A stretch of 64,000 nt of DNA, taken from a virus. Both the position numbers and the translations under genes were made by a program. Positions 36,305 through 44,494 of this stretch are shown one piece after another; the stretch's first letter is position 1, and each line of letters begins with the position of its first letter. The stretch covers positions 40,242 to 104,241 of the IMG/VR virus record IMGVR_UViG_3300027749_000062; one strand, given 5' to 3'. The notes below the pieces were generated by a model. The model was not told the origin of the DNA. It worked only from the letters and a program-made list of their open reading frames with translations, and did not search any database.

Positions 36305-38785
36305 ATGGAACAAAAAGTTTTCGACAGTATGCTCAAGTCCGGTGAATTTGAGCAAATGTTTAATGAAAATAAAATCAACGAATTGTTGAGTGTTGGAAAC
36401 TTGTCTAAAAAACAAATAGACAAATTGGTCGAGCTTGGTAAAAAATTATCTAAGAGTGAGTTAAAGAAAAGGCAATTAGAATTATCTAAACAGCCTGGAT
36501 ATAAAGAACATATATTGGTTCCGTTAATTCAAAAAATTCTTGCTGAACAAGGTCGTTCCCGTGATCCTGAGACTGGTCGATATGTAAGAAAGGCGGAACA
36601 ACCACCTGAAGAACAGAAACAAGAGGAAGAAGATCCTGAAGATTCAGGAGATGAACAAGACACAGCAGAAGAACCTGAAGATAATAAAGAAACGAAAACA
36701 GGTGGATTGGGTAATAGATTCAAGAAAATAGCCAAAAAGTTTATTCCTCAGAAAATGAAGAATATGTTTTTAGGACCCAAATCAAATACATCACAAACAA
36801 TAAATTCAAAAGTCAACACAGAATTATATACTAAAGTTGGTTCTTCTAAAAGACCTAAACTGCGTAAAGGTGACGGTGCAGGTACTGTAGGTGCTAAAAT
36901 TTACTCCATTTTAAGAAATGATATAGAAGAAAAGAAATTAACCAAAGAGTTAAAAAACAATTTTCGTGAGAGTAAAGTGGATAATGAAAAGAGAAGACAT
37001 GATGAGATAATGGAAGCTTTAGGTCACAGTAGTGGAGGTAAAACTGAGAAAACTGGTAAAAGTGATGAAGAAGTCGCTTCTAGTGGTGCCGGAGAATTGA
37101 TAACTATGTTAGGTTTAGGTGCAGCTGCGGCTGGCGCCATTGGTGCAGTTGGTGTGGCATCAATGAAAACAAGTTCATCACCAGCATCATCAGCTGCAGC
37201 TGCACAAATATCTACAAAAAAAAGACAATATTCAGAAGATTTACAATCACCTCCAGTTCCTTTAGGAGGTGATAAAACATCAACAGCGTCAACGTCTCCT
37301 TCAGCGGCCGGGCCAGAAGAAATAATTGGCCAACACAATCGTCTATCTAAAAATGTAGAATCAACAACACCAGCAGAACCAGCACCAGCGGAACCAGCAC
37401 CAGCGGAACAAGCACCAGCGGAACAAGCACCAGCAGAACAAGCACCAGCAGAACAAGCACCAGCAGAACAAGCACCAGCAGTATCAGCAACCCAATCTTC
37501 GGTGTCCAAAACATTTGTGGGACCTGGATTTAGTACTTCTGAAGGCACTCGATGGTCATATGTACTAGCTGGCGCGGATCCCTCTACATACACATTTTCC
37601 GCAAATACTGGCCAAAAGAAAAGCGACCTTGATTGGGGACCTAATTCAATTGGAAAAAATGGTGCAGCTGCAACGGCCATGGCCAAAGAAAAAAATAATG
37701 CAAGTAAATTGCCTGATTTGGTGGCCGTATTTGATATGCAATCCAAAAATCAAAAATTGGTTTCTCAAGCAGATATAGAAAGAGAGAAAGGCCGATACAT
37801 TCGAATAAAACCTGCAGCTGCAGCATCGGCAAAATCTAATGTTGCAACTGCACCAACAACGGCCGCAGCTGTTGTAGGTACGGCCGCTGCTGCAAAACCT
37901 GTGCCCGTTGCTAACGCTACAGCTACACCATTACCAGCTGAAGCTGCAGCTGAAGCTGCTGCAGCTGTTCCTGCAAAAGATACTTCGAGTGAAATGATTA
38001 TAGAAAATCAAGCTTCCACAACTGCAGCCAAAAAACCTACAGCAAAAAAAGAACCAAAAGCAAAACCTAAAACGCGACAACATTATACAGGAGATATGTT
38101 TGCTAAAGATATAAACGGTCATTTTGTTAATATGACAGAAGAAGTATATGGATTATATAAAGAATATTTTGATAAAACCGGAAAAGAAATTCCATTTACC
38201 AGTAATATTCGCACTGAAGCGGAGCAACAAGACGAGCGCAACAAAGGTAGATACAATGATAAAAAAGGCCGCTGGGAAACTTCAGCAGGTCGCCCTATCG
38301 CTGATTATAGTGAACACTTTATGGGTGCTGCTATTGATGTAAGTACCAAGTTAACTCCGGATATGAGGAAATTTCTTAAAGAAAATGGATGGTATCAACC
38401 ACTTCCCGTAGATGATGATGTGCATTGGGTAAAGAATCCAAATTTCAAGCCTGAGGAAAAAAAACCAGTTTTGGTAACACCAGCATTACCAGCATTACCA
38501 GCATCAGCACCAAAAAAGATTAGTTATAACACTTTAGACATAACACCAACCTTATTAGCATCAAATGATTCTGATAATTCTAGCACTCTAAGTTCAAATG
38601 ATGTTATGACTGGTTTACGATTAAATCAAATTTCTTCCTTAAATATGGATCAGAAAAAAAGAAATACGATGCAACCTATCGTTCTTGTAAATAACACTAC
38701 AACTATAATAGGTTCAACTAAAAAAGAAACCACTTCAATACCAACAGATCCTGATTACAATGCATATTCTCCCTATGCAGCATAA
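36305..38785 (+). CDS. Large tail/hub protein with C-terminal M15 peptidase
   Basis: 826 residues. Residues 1-110 helical and basic; 95-130 very acidic (QKQEEEDPEDSGDEQD); 175-245 a module shared with the next gene (RPKLRKGDGAGTVGAKIYSI ... NEKRRHDEIMEAL); 265-285 hydrophobic (GLGAAAAGAIGAVGVAS); about 355-393 a PAEQA repeat linker. Residues about 600-715 match D-Ala-D-Ala carboxypeptidase/VanY-type M15: SNIRTEAEQQ, SEHFMGAAIDV and DDDVHWVK supply the metal ligands His, Asp, His. So the protein probably travels with the tail and opens peptidoglycan at infection. Position after 26-51 is that of the tape-measure/hub genes (T4 gp29); tape measure function is a guess. Confidence 0.7.
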   Translation: MEQKVFDSMLKSGEFEQMFNENKINELLSVGNLSKKQIDKLVELGKKLSKSELKKRQLELSKQPGYKEHILVPLIQKILAEQGRSRDPETGRYVRKAEQPPEEQKQEEEDPEDSGDEQDTAEEPEDNKETKTGGLGNRFKKIAKKFIPQKMKNMFLGPKSNTSQTINSKVNTELYTKVGSSKRPKLRKGDGAGTVGAKIYSILRNDIEEKKLTKELKNNFRESKVDNEKRRHDEIMEALGHSSGGKTEKTGKSDEEVASSGAGELITMLGLGAAAAGAIGAVGVASMKTSSSPASSAAAAQISTKKRQYSEDLQSPPVPLGGDKTSTASTSPSAAGPEEIIGQHNRLSKNVESTTPAEPAPAEPAPAEQAPAEQAPAEQAPAEQAPAEQAPAVSATQSSVSKTFVGPGFSTSEGTRWSYVLAGADPSTYTFSANTGQKKSDLDWGPNSIGKNGAAATAMAKEKNNASKLPDLVAVFDMQSKNQKLVSQADIEREKGRYIRIKPAAAASAKSNVATAPTTAAAVVGTAAAAKPVPVANATATPLPAEAAAEAAAAVPAKDTSSEMIIENQASTTAAKKPTAKKEPKAKPKTRQHYTGDMFAKDINGHFVNMTEEVYGLYKEYFDKTGKEIPFTSNIRTEAEQQDERNKGRYNDKKGRWETSAGRPIADYSEHFMGAAIDVSTKLTPDMRKFLKENGWYQPLPVDDDVHWVKNPNFKPEEKKPVLVTPALPALPASAPKKISYNTLDITPTLLASNDSDNSSTLSSNDVMTGLRLNQISSLNMDQKKRNTMQPIVLVNNTTTIIGSTKKETTSIPTDPDYNAYSPYAA

Positions 38786-38800
38786 CAAAAGAGAATAAAA

Positions 38801-40804
38801 ATGGACTACAGTAAAGCAAAAAAAATAAGAAGCCAGAGCCTCAAAGATTTAATCATAGACAGAACCTTAAATGGGGAGGGCTTTGGTAAATCTATTTCCA
38901 GTTCCATAAAAGATAAAACTAAAGCTAAACTAACAGGCCTCAAAGAGAAATTTGATCCAATGAATATCTCCCGTGCAGTTGGAGGAAGATTAGGTGCATA
39001 TGCATATGGTAAACTTGCAGGTAGAAGTGATAAAGATATGGCTTACTTTGCAGGTGTAAAAAACAAAAAATCATCAGCTGACGCATCAGCTCTTACACCA
39101 GTTAAGAATGATCCTCTAGTTTCAAAAGTATCCGACGGTGAAAATAGACCAATCAGAAAAGGTGAAGGTCTTTCCACTATTATGGCTCGTATTTTCAATT
39201 TGTTAAAAAGACAAATTTTAGAAGAAAAGAAAGAGAGAGAAATTGCTGCGGATTTTGAAGAAGAACAGGAAGATGAGAGAGAATTAAGACATAAAGAATT
39301 ACTTGATGCTCTAAAAAATTTAGGTGGTGGAACTGCAACTGCTGAAAAAAAAGGTAAAGGTTTTCTTGAAAGGATGATTGAAATAGTCAAAAAAATATTG
39401 GCCGCAGTATTTTTAAAACTTAAACCATTACTGACTGTTTTGAAATCAATAATAAAAGCAATTGCTTTAAATAAAGATTTATCAACCTTACGAAGTATTG
39501 CATCATTAGCTATGGCGTTTCCGGGTGTTGCCTTGGTCGCAGGTGGGGCTGCTGCTGCAGTTGTAATATCCAGAGATGTTGAACAACGCCAAGAAGCTAT
39601 GAGAGCTGATCCTTATAATCCTAAATTTAAAGATGAACCTTATGCAATGATTCAAAGGGGTGAAGCTTCCAACAACAGTGAAGCTGGAGCATTAAACGCA
39701 CAAAAAATAGGAAAACAAAAACCTAGAGATATAGTCGAATCAATAATGACCAATCCTGATTTTACTGATGTGGTAAAAAAGCAAGAGTTATCTGTTCAAA
39801 ATTTACAACAAGTAACGGACTGGTTAGCAAAAACTCAAGGTAATCAGAGAGCTAAATTTCAAGGTGAAGTTACAAATAAAGCTGGAAAATTAGTTACTCT
39901 TTCAGGTGGTACAGATGAAAATTTAGTTGTTCCGGCCACTAATCCAAAAAGTGCAAAATATGTTGCTCCAGCGCAGGCGGCACCACAAGTTATTGATGTA
40001 AAAGGTGCTGGTGAAAATATTATACCTGCAGATAATGTTGGACTAGACGGCCGACCATTAACTCCAGCTCCAGCACCAGCAGCTGCTCCAGCACCAGCAG
40101 CTGCTCCAGCACCAGCAGCTGCTCCAGCGCCAGCAGTTGCTCCAGCGCCAGCAGTTGCTCCAGCGCCAGCAGTTGCTCCAGCGCCAGCAGCACCAGCAGT
40201 GCAAGCGGCCGATGTAAAATCAGCAGTAAAAGTAGAAGAATCAGCACCAAAACCGGAAGCTGCAACTGCTGTACCTGCTAGTAAACCTTACAGAGAAATT
40301 GCAAAAAATATAAGAGTAGATTCTACAATATCCGATGAAACAATTTCTAACATGAAAGAATCACCTGGAAATTTCAATTTTCTTGATTCGGATGAAATGT
40401 GGACAAGAAATAAAAACGGAAATCTCGGTATTATAAAAATTCCAAAACAAGATATAATAAAAAGTAGCAATTTTTCTAAAGAAGAAATGGAAAGGCAAAC
40501 AAAAGAAACAAAAGAAAGAATAATAGATGGTGCAAAAAATATGAAGTTGGATTCTGATAAAAAATCTTCACTAGAAACAAGTGACAACATGTTTGCTCAA
40601 ATGTTTCAAAGAGCTCAAAAAGTTTATGAAGATTTAATGTTAGCTAGTGATAGTACAAAATTTAAACCTACTATAATAGATGCAAGTAAGAGTGTTGCAA
40701 CTTCTGGTGGCGGTAATTCTGGCACCATTTTTTCAGCTCCTGTTCGTACAGATGATGATACTCTAAAACTTATACTGAAAAAAAATACTCACTCATTTGC
40801 ATAA
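38801..40804 (+). CDS. Large tail/tape-measure-like protein, paralogous to previous gene
   Basis: 667 residues. Residues about 115-175 (RPIRKGEGLSTIMARIFNLL, then ELRHKELLDALKNLGGG) repeat the module of the preceding gene. Residues 190-265 contain hydrophobic helices (IVKKILAAVFLKLKPLLTVL; SLAMAFPGVALVAGGAAAAV), as expected for tape-measure proteins that enter the host membrane. About 421-466 is a PAPAAA repeat linker; the rest is helical and charged. No peptidase domain. It closes the plus-strand block; 15 bases after the previous stop with GAGAATAAA before ATG. Confidence 0.6.
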   Translation: MDYSKAKKIRSQSLKDLIIDRTLNGEGFGKSISSSIKDKTKAKLTGLKEKFDPMNISRAVGGRLGAYAYGKLAGRSDKDMAYFAGVKNKKSSADASALTPVKNDPLVSKVSDGENRPIRKGEGLSTIMARIFNLLKRQILEEKKEREIAADFEEEQEDERELRHKELLDALKNLGGGTATAEKKGKGFLERMIEIVKKILAAVFLKLKPLLTVLKSIIKAIALNKDLSTLRSIASLAMAFPGVALVAGGAAAAVVISRDVEQRQEAMRADPYNPKFKDEPYAMIQRGEASNNSEAGALNAQKIGKQKPRDIVESIMTNPDFTDVVKKQELSVQNLQQVTDWLAKTQGNQRAKFQGEVTNKAGKLVTLSGGTDENLVVPATNPKSAKYVAPAQAAPQVIDVKGAGENIIPADNVGLDGRPLTPAPAPAAAPAPAAAPAPAAAPAPAVAPAPAVAPAPAVAPAPAAPAVQAADVKSAVKVEESAPKPEAATAVPASKPYREIAKNIRVDSTISDETISNMKESPGNFNFLDSDEMWTRNKNGNLGIIKIPKQDIIKSSNFSKEEMERQTKETKERIIDGAKNMKLDSDKKSSLETSDNMFAQMFQRAQKVYEDLMLASDSTKFKPTIIDASKSVATSGGGNSGTIFSAPVRTDDDTLKLILKKNTHSFA

Positions 40805-40829
40805 TAAAAAACCCCGCACTAGGCGGGGT
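40802..40829 (-). terminator. Intrinsic terminator of the gp32 gene
   Basis: On the minus strand a 6-bp GC stem (CCCCGC/GCGGGG, loop of 5) is followed by GTTTTTTATT, a full rho-independent terminator 26 bases after the gp32 stop. It lies between convergent blocks; on the plus strand there is no U-run, so it may work less well for the plus genes. Confidence 0.85.
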
Positions 40830-40854
40830 ATCAAGTTCCATGAAAGATAGAAGT

Positions 40855-41742
40855 TTAGTCTTCTTCAGCCAACTTTGAGAAGTAAGCCATATCGTCATCA
40901 TCACCAGATAATGACAATTCAGGTTCAGCAGCCTTAGGTTTAAATGCCTCAGGTGTTGCCTTCATTTGTTCAACAGTAGTCTTAGGTTTAATAGTCTCAC
41001 CCAAACCAAGAACACGAGTCAAACGAGTCAATAGTTCTTCATATGTCTTGAATTCTTTATCGGCAGTCATCTCTTTCAAAGAGTGTTCTGATTTCCAGAT
41101 TTTTTCAAGCTTTGCATCATCCGTAGACAATGGTGCAGGAGATTCAAATTCAGACTTGTCATAGTTTTGGTATCCCTCAACTTTACGAATCTTCAACTTG
41201 AAGTTAGCACCAGCCCACAGGTCGAACGGATTGATTGCCTTTTCATCAGCAAACTGTGGGTTCATTGCTTCAGTAATCTTATCAAAGATTTTTTTACCAA
41301 AACGGAACAATTTGATTTGTCCTTCGTTCTCAGGATGTTTTGGATCCGAAACGATATAAACATTTGCAATGTAGTTCAGTTTACGTTTCTGTTTGCGTAC
41401 AATCTCTTTATTGGCTTCGATACCAGAATTCCACAATGAAGAATTGTGTTCACACACAGGACATTGTTGGTTCTTGGTTGTCAAGCAGTTGTCAATAAGC
41501 CAACCACCAGGACCTTGAAATCCGTGTGAGAATAGTTTGACCCACGGAAGTGCGTCATCACCATCTACAGCCGGAGCTGGAAGAAAACGGAGAACAGCCA
41601 TGCCGTTGCCGGCTTTGTCTACTTCAGGTTTCCAATAATTGTCTTTGTTGTCAGAACCCTCTGAGGTGTTTAAAGCTTCGATAGCTTTAGAGAGTTTGTC
41701 AAGATTGCCCGAAGAGCGTTTAAGATTTGCGAAATCTACCAT
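40855..41742 (-). CDS. 32: Single-stranded DNA-binding protein gp32
   Basis: 295 residues (T4 gp32: 301). N-terminal basic region, OB-fold core with zinc ligands H73, C86, C94, C97 (SHG, DNC, CPVC), spacing close to T4 (H64, C77, C87, C90), and acidic C-terminus (SLSGDDDDMAYFSKLAEED) used to contact replication and recombination proteins. AAAGGAAAAATC precedes the ATG. Own promoter at 41812-41840 and own terminator, so it can be expressed alone. Neighbours gp59 and gp33 keep the T4 order. Confidence 0.95.
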   Translation of the reverse strand: MVDFANLKRSSGNLDKLSKAIEALNTSEGSDNKDNYWKPEVDKAGNGMAVLRFLPAPAVDGDDALPWVKLFSHGFQGPGGWLIDNCLTTKNQQCPVCEHNSSLWNSGIEANKEIVRKQKRKLNYIANVYIVSDPKHPENEGQIKLFRFGKKIFDKITEAMNPQFADEKAINPFDLWAGANFKLKIRKVEGYQNYDKSEFESPAPLSTDDAKLEKIWKSEHSLKEMTADKEFKTYEELLTRLTRVLGLGETIKPKTTVEQMKATPEAFKPKAAEPELSLSGDDDDMAYFSKLAEED

Positions 41743-41811
41743 GATTTTTCCTTTATATAACGGAGTGTAAAAAATAAAAACGGATTATCCACTTTATGCA
41801 TAATAAAACTT

Positions 41812-41840
41812 ACTATAACACAGGCCGAAGCCTGTGTCAA
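41812..41840 (-). promoter_or_regulatory. Promoter of gp32 with hairpin in its spacer
   Basis: TTGACA and TATAGT are separated by 17 bases on the minus strand. The spacer plus half of the -35 is a perfect 8-bp inverted repeat (ACACAGGC-TTCG-GCCTGTGT, 41818-41837). As RNA from the upstream gene it would be a UUCG hairpin 25 bases after the stop at 41862, so the element may both terminate the upstream transcript and start the gp32 one. Only a weak U-run follows. Confidence 0.6.
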
Positions 41841-41861
41841 TACTTATAACGGTATATTTGA

Positions 41862-42290
41862 TTACATATTTCTTTTGATATTGGTTTTTAAACCTTGAAT
41901 GGAGGTTTTATTTGCCATACCAGATTTTGTAACAGCTGCTGGTTTTCTGTTTGCTAGTTTGTCGTAACCTTGTGTGTGGTTGTCTCTTGGGAAATGCATC
42001 TTACCTGCGCCAGATTCTAAATCTTTTGCAAATTTATCTCCGTGGACTTTTTTAGCACGAGCAACAACTTTATCGGAATCTCCTGAGCCTTCAGGATCAG
42101 TAGCGTTTCTCATTGCACTAACATATGCGGCTTTAGGAAGTGCTTCTACAACTTGGCGAATTTCTTCGTAAACAGCAATAAGTTGCTGAATATTATCTTC
42201 GTCATACTGATAGGATTCAGTAACCAATTGTTCCCAATCTTCCTTGATAAGACCAGCGCGTTCTAACCAGATTTGATGTTGTATAGACAT
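41862..42290 (-). CDS. Conserved phage protein, helical
   Basis: 142 residues from the ATG at 42290 (MSIQHQIWLERAGLIKEDW), preceded by AAAGGGG; an upstream TTG would add ten residues without a ribosome site. Helical N-terminus (QLIAVYEEIRQVVEALPK) and basic C-terminus with a DKVVARAKKVHGDKFAKDLE segment and KTSIQGLKTNIKRNM at the end. Neighbour of gp32. uvsY was considered because of size and partnership with gp32 but I see no uvsY motif. Driven by a TATAAATA motif at 42328-42335. Confidence 0.65.
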   Translation of the reverse strand: MSIQHQIWLERAGLIKEDWEQLVTESYQYDEDNIQQLIAVYEEIRQVVEALPKAAYVSAMRNATDPEGSGDSDKVVARAKKVHGDKFAKDLESGAGKMHFPRDNHTQGYDKLANRKPAAVTKSGMANKTSIQGLKTNIKRNM

Positions 42291-42327
42291 TTTTTCCCCT
42301 TTATTAAGTAATTTGACCAACTCGGTA

Positions 42328-42335
42328 TATTTATA
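42328..42335 (-). promoter_or_regulatory. Late-promoter TATAAATA within a 16-bp palindrome
   Basis: TATAAATA on the minus strand lies inside the near-perfect palindrome GGTATATAAATATACC (42324-42339), 38 bases before the ATG at 42290 and in the 62-base gap after the nucleotidase gene. The exact T4 late consensus and the spacing support promoter function; the palindrome may add a binding site. Confidence 0.55.
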
Positions 42336-42352
42336 TACCGCCAGTTTTATAT

Positions 42353-42844
42353 TTAGTCATCCAATAAAGTGTCTAATGAAGCAATAGTAGATGCAGCATC
42401 CGTGTGATGGATTGCTGTACCGCGTGCCTCAACCCAGTCAATGATAACAGAAAATGTGTCATCAATGATAATGGATTCTGGTGACGCAAAGGTATACTTC
42501 AAGCTTTTACCTGGTACAAAATTGCGTGGATAGTTGATACCATGAGAAATCAACCATTTTGTTTTCTGGTCTGAAATATCCTCATGCGAATCTTGCCTTG
42601 CTGTAGAAGAAAGAATCTCTACAGGAATATCTAATGTGTTCAAGTGATCCAATAACATCCTTGCATCTGGCATCATATCAAGGCTTGCAAATTGTTTAGT
42701 CTCAATAAAGGTGTTGAAGTAAGGACCAAAATTACGGTTCCTGTCAGCTTGTTCAGGTGTAATATGAAACATTTCTTTGTATCTCTTGGCAAAATCAGCA
42801 ATCACGCCGTCCATGTCCAAATAGATTTTTGTAAACTTACTCAT
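42353..42844 (-). CDS. HAD-family phosphatase, 5'(3')-deoxyribonucleotidase-like
   Basis: 163 residues. The catalytic DxD motif is D10-M-D12 in IYLDMDGVIADFAKRY, with the Thr/Ser motif II near ILSSTAR and the acidic motif in IIIDDTFSVI. The short cap and length fit the NT5C/phage 5'-nucleotidase group that removes phosphate from deoxynucleotides. Encoded directly downstream of gp59 with an 8-base overlap. A general HAD phosphatase of other substrate is possible. Confidence 0.75.
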   Translation of the reverse strand: MSKFTKIYLDMDGVIADFAKRYKEMFHITPEQADRNRNFGPYFNTFIETKQFASLDMMPDARMLLDHLNTLDIPVEILSSTARQDSHEDISDQKTKWLISHGINYPRNFVPGKSLKYTFASPESIIIDDTFSVIIDWVEARGTAIHHTDAASTIASLDTLLDD

Positions 42845-43442
42845 TTGTAATTGCCTCTTTTAAAATATTCTTAAACTTAACTTTATCGTATGTAATAAAT
42901 GGTGCATACTTTTCACACTTCAATTTCCAGGACGGCCAGATAATGTCATCACTAATCTTTTTGTCCCACATGGAAAAGAAGTTCATCATATCATTCAGTA
43001 TCACCAATGTTTCAATCGATATTGAATTCTGCATTGCACCAACTAGTAAGTCAGGATACTCACCAGGCCTTACCTTCATCAATTCATCAGGACTATTTAC
43101 CTGTTCTAAGATGCGTACTATATCAGATTCAAAATTATATGTCAAGCTCTGAGAAATCTTTTGCCACTTCTTATATACATCTTCACCATTTGGTCCAGTC
43201 ATTTCACCAACCCAAGTTGAGTCGCCGTATACAAAATTGGCCACATAGAAGTTCCTGAGTTCATCCAACGAGTATTTGCGTGATAACTTGTAGAAGCTAT
43301 ATTTATCTTTGCGCTTCAGGAAGGTATCTTTGCTCACATTAGTTTTTCCATGATACTTAAAGAAATCATAGGAAGACGAGGTGAAATGTAACTTCAAAGC
43401 ATTATATAACGCAAAGGCTGCAAAGCCTGTACCTTCATTCAT
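42837..43442 (-). CDS. 59: Helicase loader gp59
   Basis: 201 residues (T4 gp59: 217). The sequence lines up with T4 gp59 along its length: KLHFTSSSYDFFKYHGKTNV, FLKRKDKYSFYKLSRKYSL, DELRNFYVANFVYGDSTWVG, then LTYNFESDIVRILE and ISIETLVILNDMMNFFSMWD. gp59 binds fork DNA and gp32 and loads the gp41 helicase. Located between 33 and 32 as in T4. ATGA overlap with gp33. Confidence 0.88.
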   Translation of the reverse strand: MNEGTGFAAFALYNALKLHFTSSSYDFFKYHGKTNVSKDTFLKRKDKYSFYKLSRKYSLDELRNFYVANFVYGDSTWVGEMTGPNGEDVYKKWQKISQSLTYNFESDIVRILEQVNSPDELMKVRPGEYPDLLVGAMQNSISIETLVILNDMMNFFSMWDKKISDDIIWPSWKLKCEKYAPFITYDKVKFKNILKEAITNE

Positions 43443-43660
43443 AGTGGCAGTTTTGCGGCCTTCTTGATTAGATTTACTGACTGTGCTTCTTCACGAATAC
43501 GAGCCTTTAGAAATGAAGAAACCAATGTTGCTGCAACTTCTACCTCGATGCCTGTTTCATCACAATATTGGATAATGACATCCATACAAGGCTGACCTTG
43601 CTCATCAGCCATCTCCAATATTTTAGTAGAGAAATCGGATATTTCTTCTCTAGTTGCCAT
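43439..43660 (-). CDS. 33: Late transcription co-activator gp33-like
   Basis: 73 residues (T4 gp33: 112). REEISDFSTKILEMADEQGQ, YCDETGIEVEVAATLVSSFL and a C-terminal KARIREEAQSVNLIKKA helix resemble gp33, which links RNA polymerase to the gp45 clamp at TATAAATA late promoters. Order 32-59-33 as in T4 supports this strongly. Shorter at the N-terminus than T4. Overlaps gp59 by ATGA and the upstream membrane gene by one base. Confidence 0.72.
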   Translation of the reverse strand: MATREEISDFSTKILEMADEQGQPCMDVIIQYCDETGIEVEVAATLVSSFLKARIREEAQSVNLIKKAAKLPL

Positions 43661-43875
43661 TATCGTTTACCTAGTGCAAATGTGATGCAGGTTGCAGTAG
43701 GTAATTGTTCATAAGCACACTTCACGGAAAGTGGATCAACGCCTTTTGAGATTGCTGATTCCATATTCTTTGCAAAGTTATTGCGTTCATTTAATTGGTA
43801 AATGGTTACAGCTGCAATAGTAGAACCAATTAAAATGGTCACACAAACAATATATGTCATTAATTCTTTATTCAT
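43660..43875 (-). CDS. Small membrane protein next to the lysin gene
   Basis: 71 residues from the ATG at 43875 (MNKELMTYIVCVTILIGSTI), preceded by AGGAG at 5 bases; a longer frame would start inside the lysin gene. One N-terminal membrane helix (residues 7-27), then a hydrophilic part with two cysteines (CAYEQLPTATC). Its ATG overlaps the last 8 bases of the SleB-type lysin gene, so a role in lysis (holin, antiholin or spanin) is possible but not shown by motif. Confidence 0.65.
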   Translation of the reverse strand: MNKELMTYIVCVTILIGSTIAAVTIYQLNERNNFAKNMESAISKGVDPLSVKCAYEQLPTATCITFALGKR

Positions 43876-44419
43876 AAAAACTCCTATTTCTGTCAATATT
43901 ATCCACACGGCTTCTATAGAAAATGTGATGACCTATTTTCTTCACTTTTTCCAATTTCCATTGTGGATTTACATAGTCGGCATGATAGTATGTTGCACCT
44001 TGTGTAACATCTTCCTTGAGGTCACGATTTAGAATCATATCCACGGCCAACTCACGAACTTCATTATACAACGAACTATCTCTAATTGTCAAGCGTTTAT
44101 CGGTAATGTTTTTATCACATAACCATGAAAACTGACAGGTTCCTCCCGTCTTCTGATGAACAACTCCGCAAATATCTTTACTGTAACCGGATTGAACACG
44201 ATTAATGGTAACAAAAGCAATAGCTTGTTTACCACTCAATGGTTCATGTCCAGCTTCAAAGTAAATGTTCTCTGCAAGGCATGTAACCTGCCTTTTTGTT
44301 GCCTCAGTGAGATCCCGATAATTAACTTTTAGAGGAATTCTATAATTAATGTTTATCGTAGCGAGGCAAAGAACTATTGCGGAAACTACTATGCTGAAAA
44401 GTATTGCTTTACTTCGCAT
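43868..44419 (-). CDS. SleB/CwlJ-type cell wall hydrolase with signal anchor
   Basis: 183 residues. Residues 5-25 (AILFSIVVSAIVLCLATININ) form a signal or signal-anchor helix; the rest is the Hydrolase_2 family: TCLAENIYFEAGHEP (likely catalytic Glu55), GKQAIAFVTINRV, KDICGVVHQ, GTCQFSWLCD and GATYYHADYVNPQW. The family cleaves peptidoglycan glycan strands. The uncleaved-type helix suggests a SAR endolysin. It would be the main lysis enzyme in this window, encoded upstream of the 33-59-32 genes. Confidence 0.88.
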   Translation of the reverse strand: MRSKAILFSIVVSAIVLCLATININYRIPLKVNYRDLTEATKRQVTCLAENIYFEAGHEPLSGKQAIAFVTINRVQSGYSKDICGVVHQKTGGTCQFSWLCDKNITDKRLTIRDSSLYNEVRELAVDMILNRDLKEDVTQGATYYHADYVNPQWKLEKVKKIGHHIFYRSRVDNIDRNRSFYE

Positions 44420-44430
44420 GGGTTTCCTTT

Positions 44431-44480
44431 CGAAAAAATGATAGGTTATTGGACGGGACTACCGTCAGAGATAACCTATT
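44431..44480 (-). terminator. Terminator after the beta-barrel gene
   Basis: On the minus strand, 9-bp arms ATAGGTTAT and ATAACCTAT enclose an inner GACGG/CCGTC hairpin and are followed by CATTTTTTCG. It lies 14 bases after the stop of the 147-residue gene and just before the lysin gene. Confidence 0.75.
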
Positions 44481-44494
44481 AAACTCTTTTTAGT

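Noticed and set aside
37024-37746. 240-codon frame on the minus strand
   Set aside because: It lies opposite the Pro/Ala repeat part of the plus-strand tail gene; the antisense of such codons is open by chance and there is no ribosome site.
41862-42290. uvsY recombination mediator
   Set aside because: Size and position near gp32 fit, but no recognisable uvsY sequence; left as conserved unknown.
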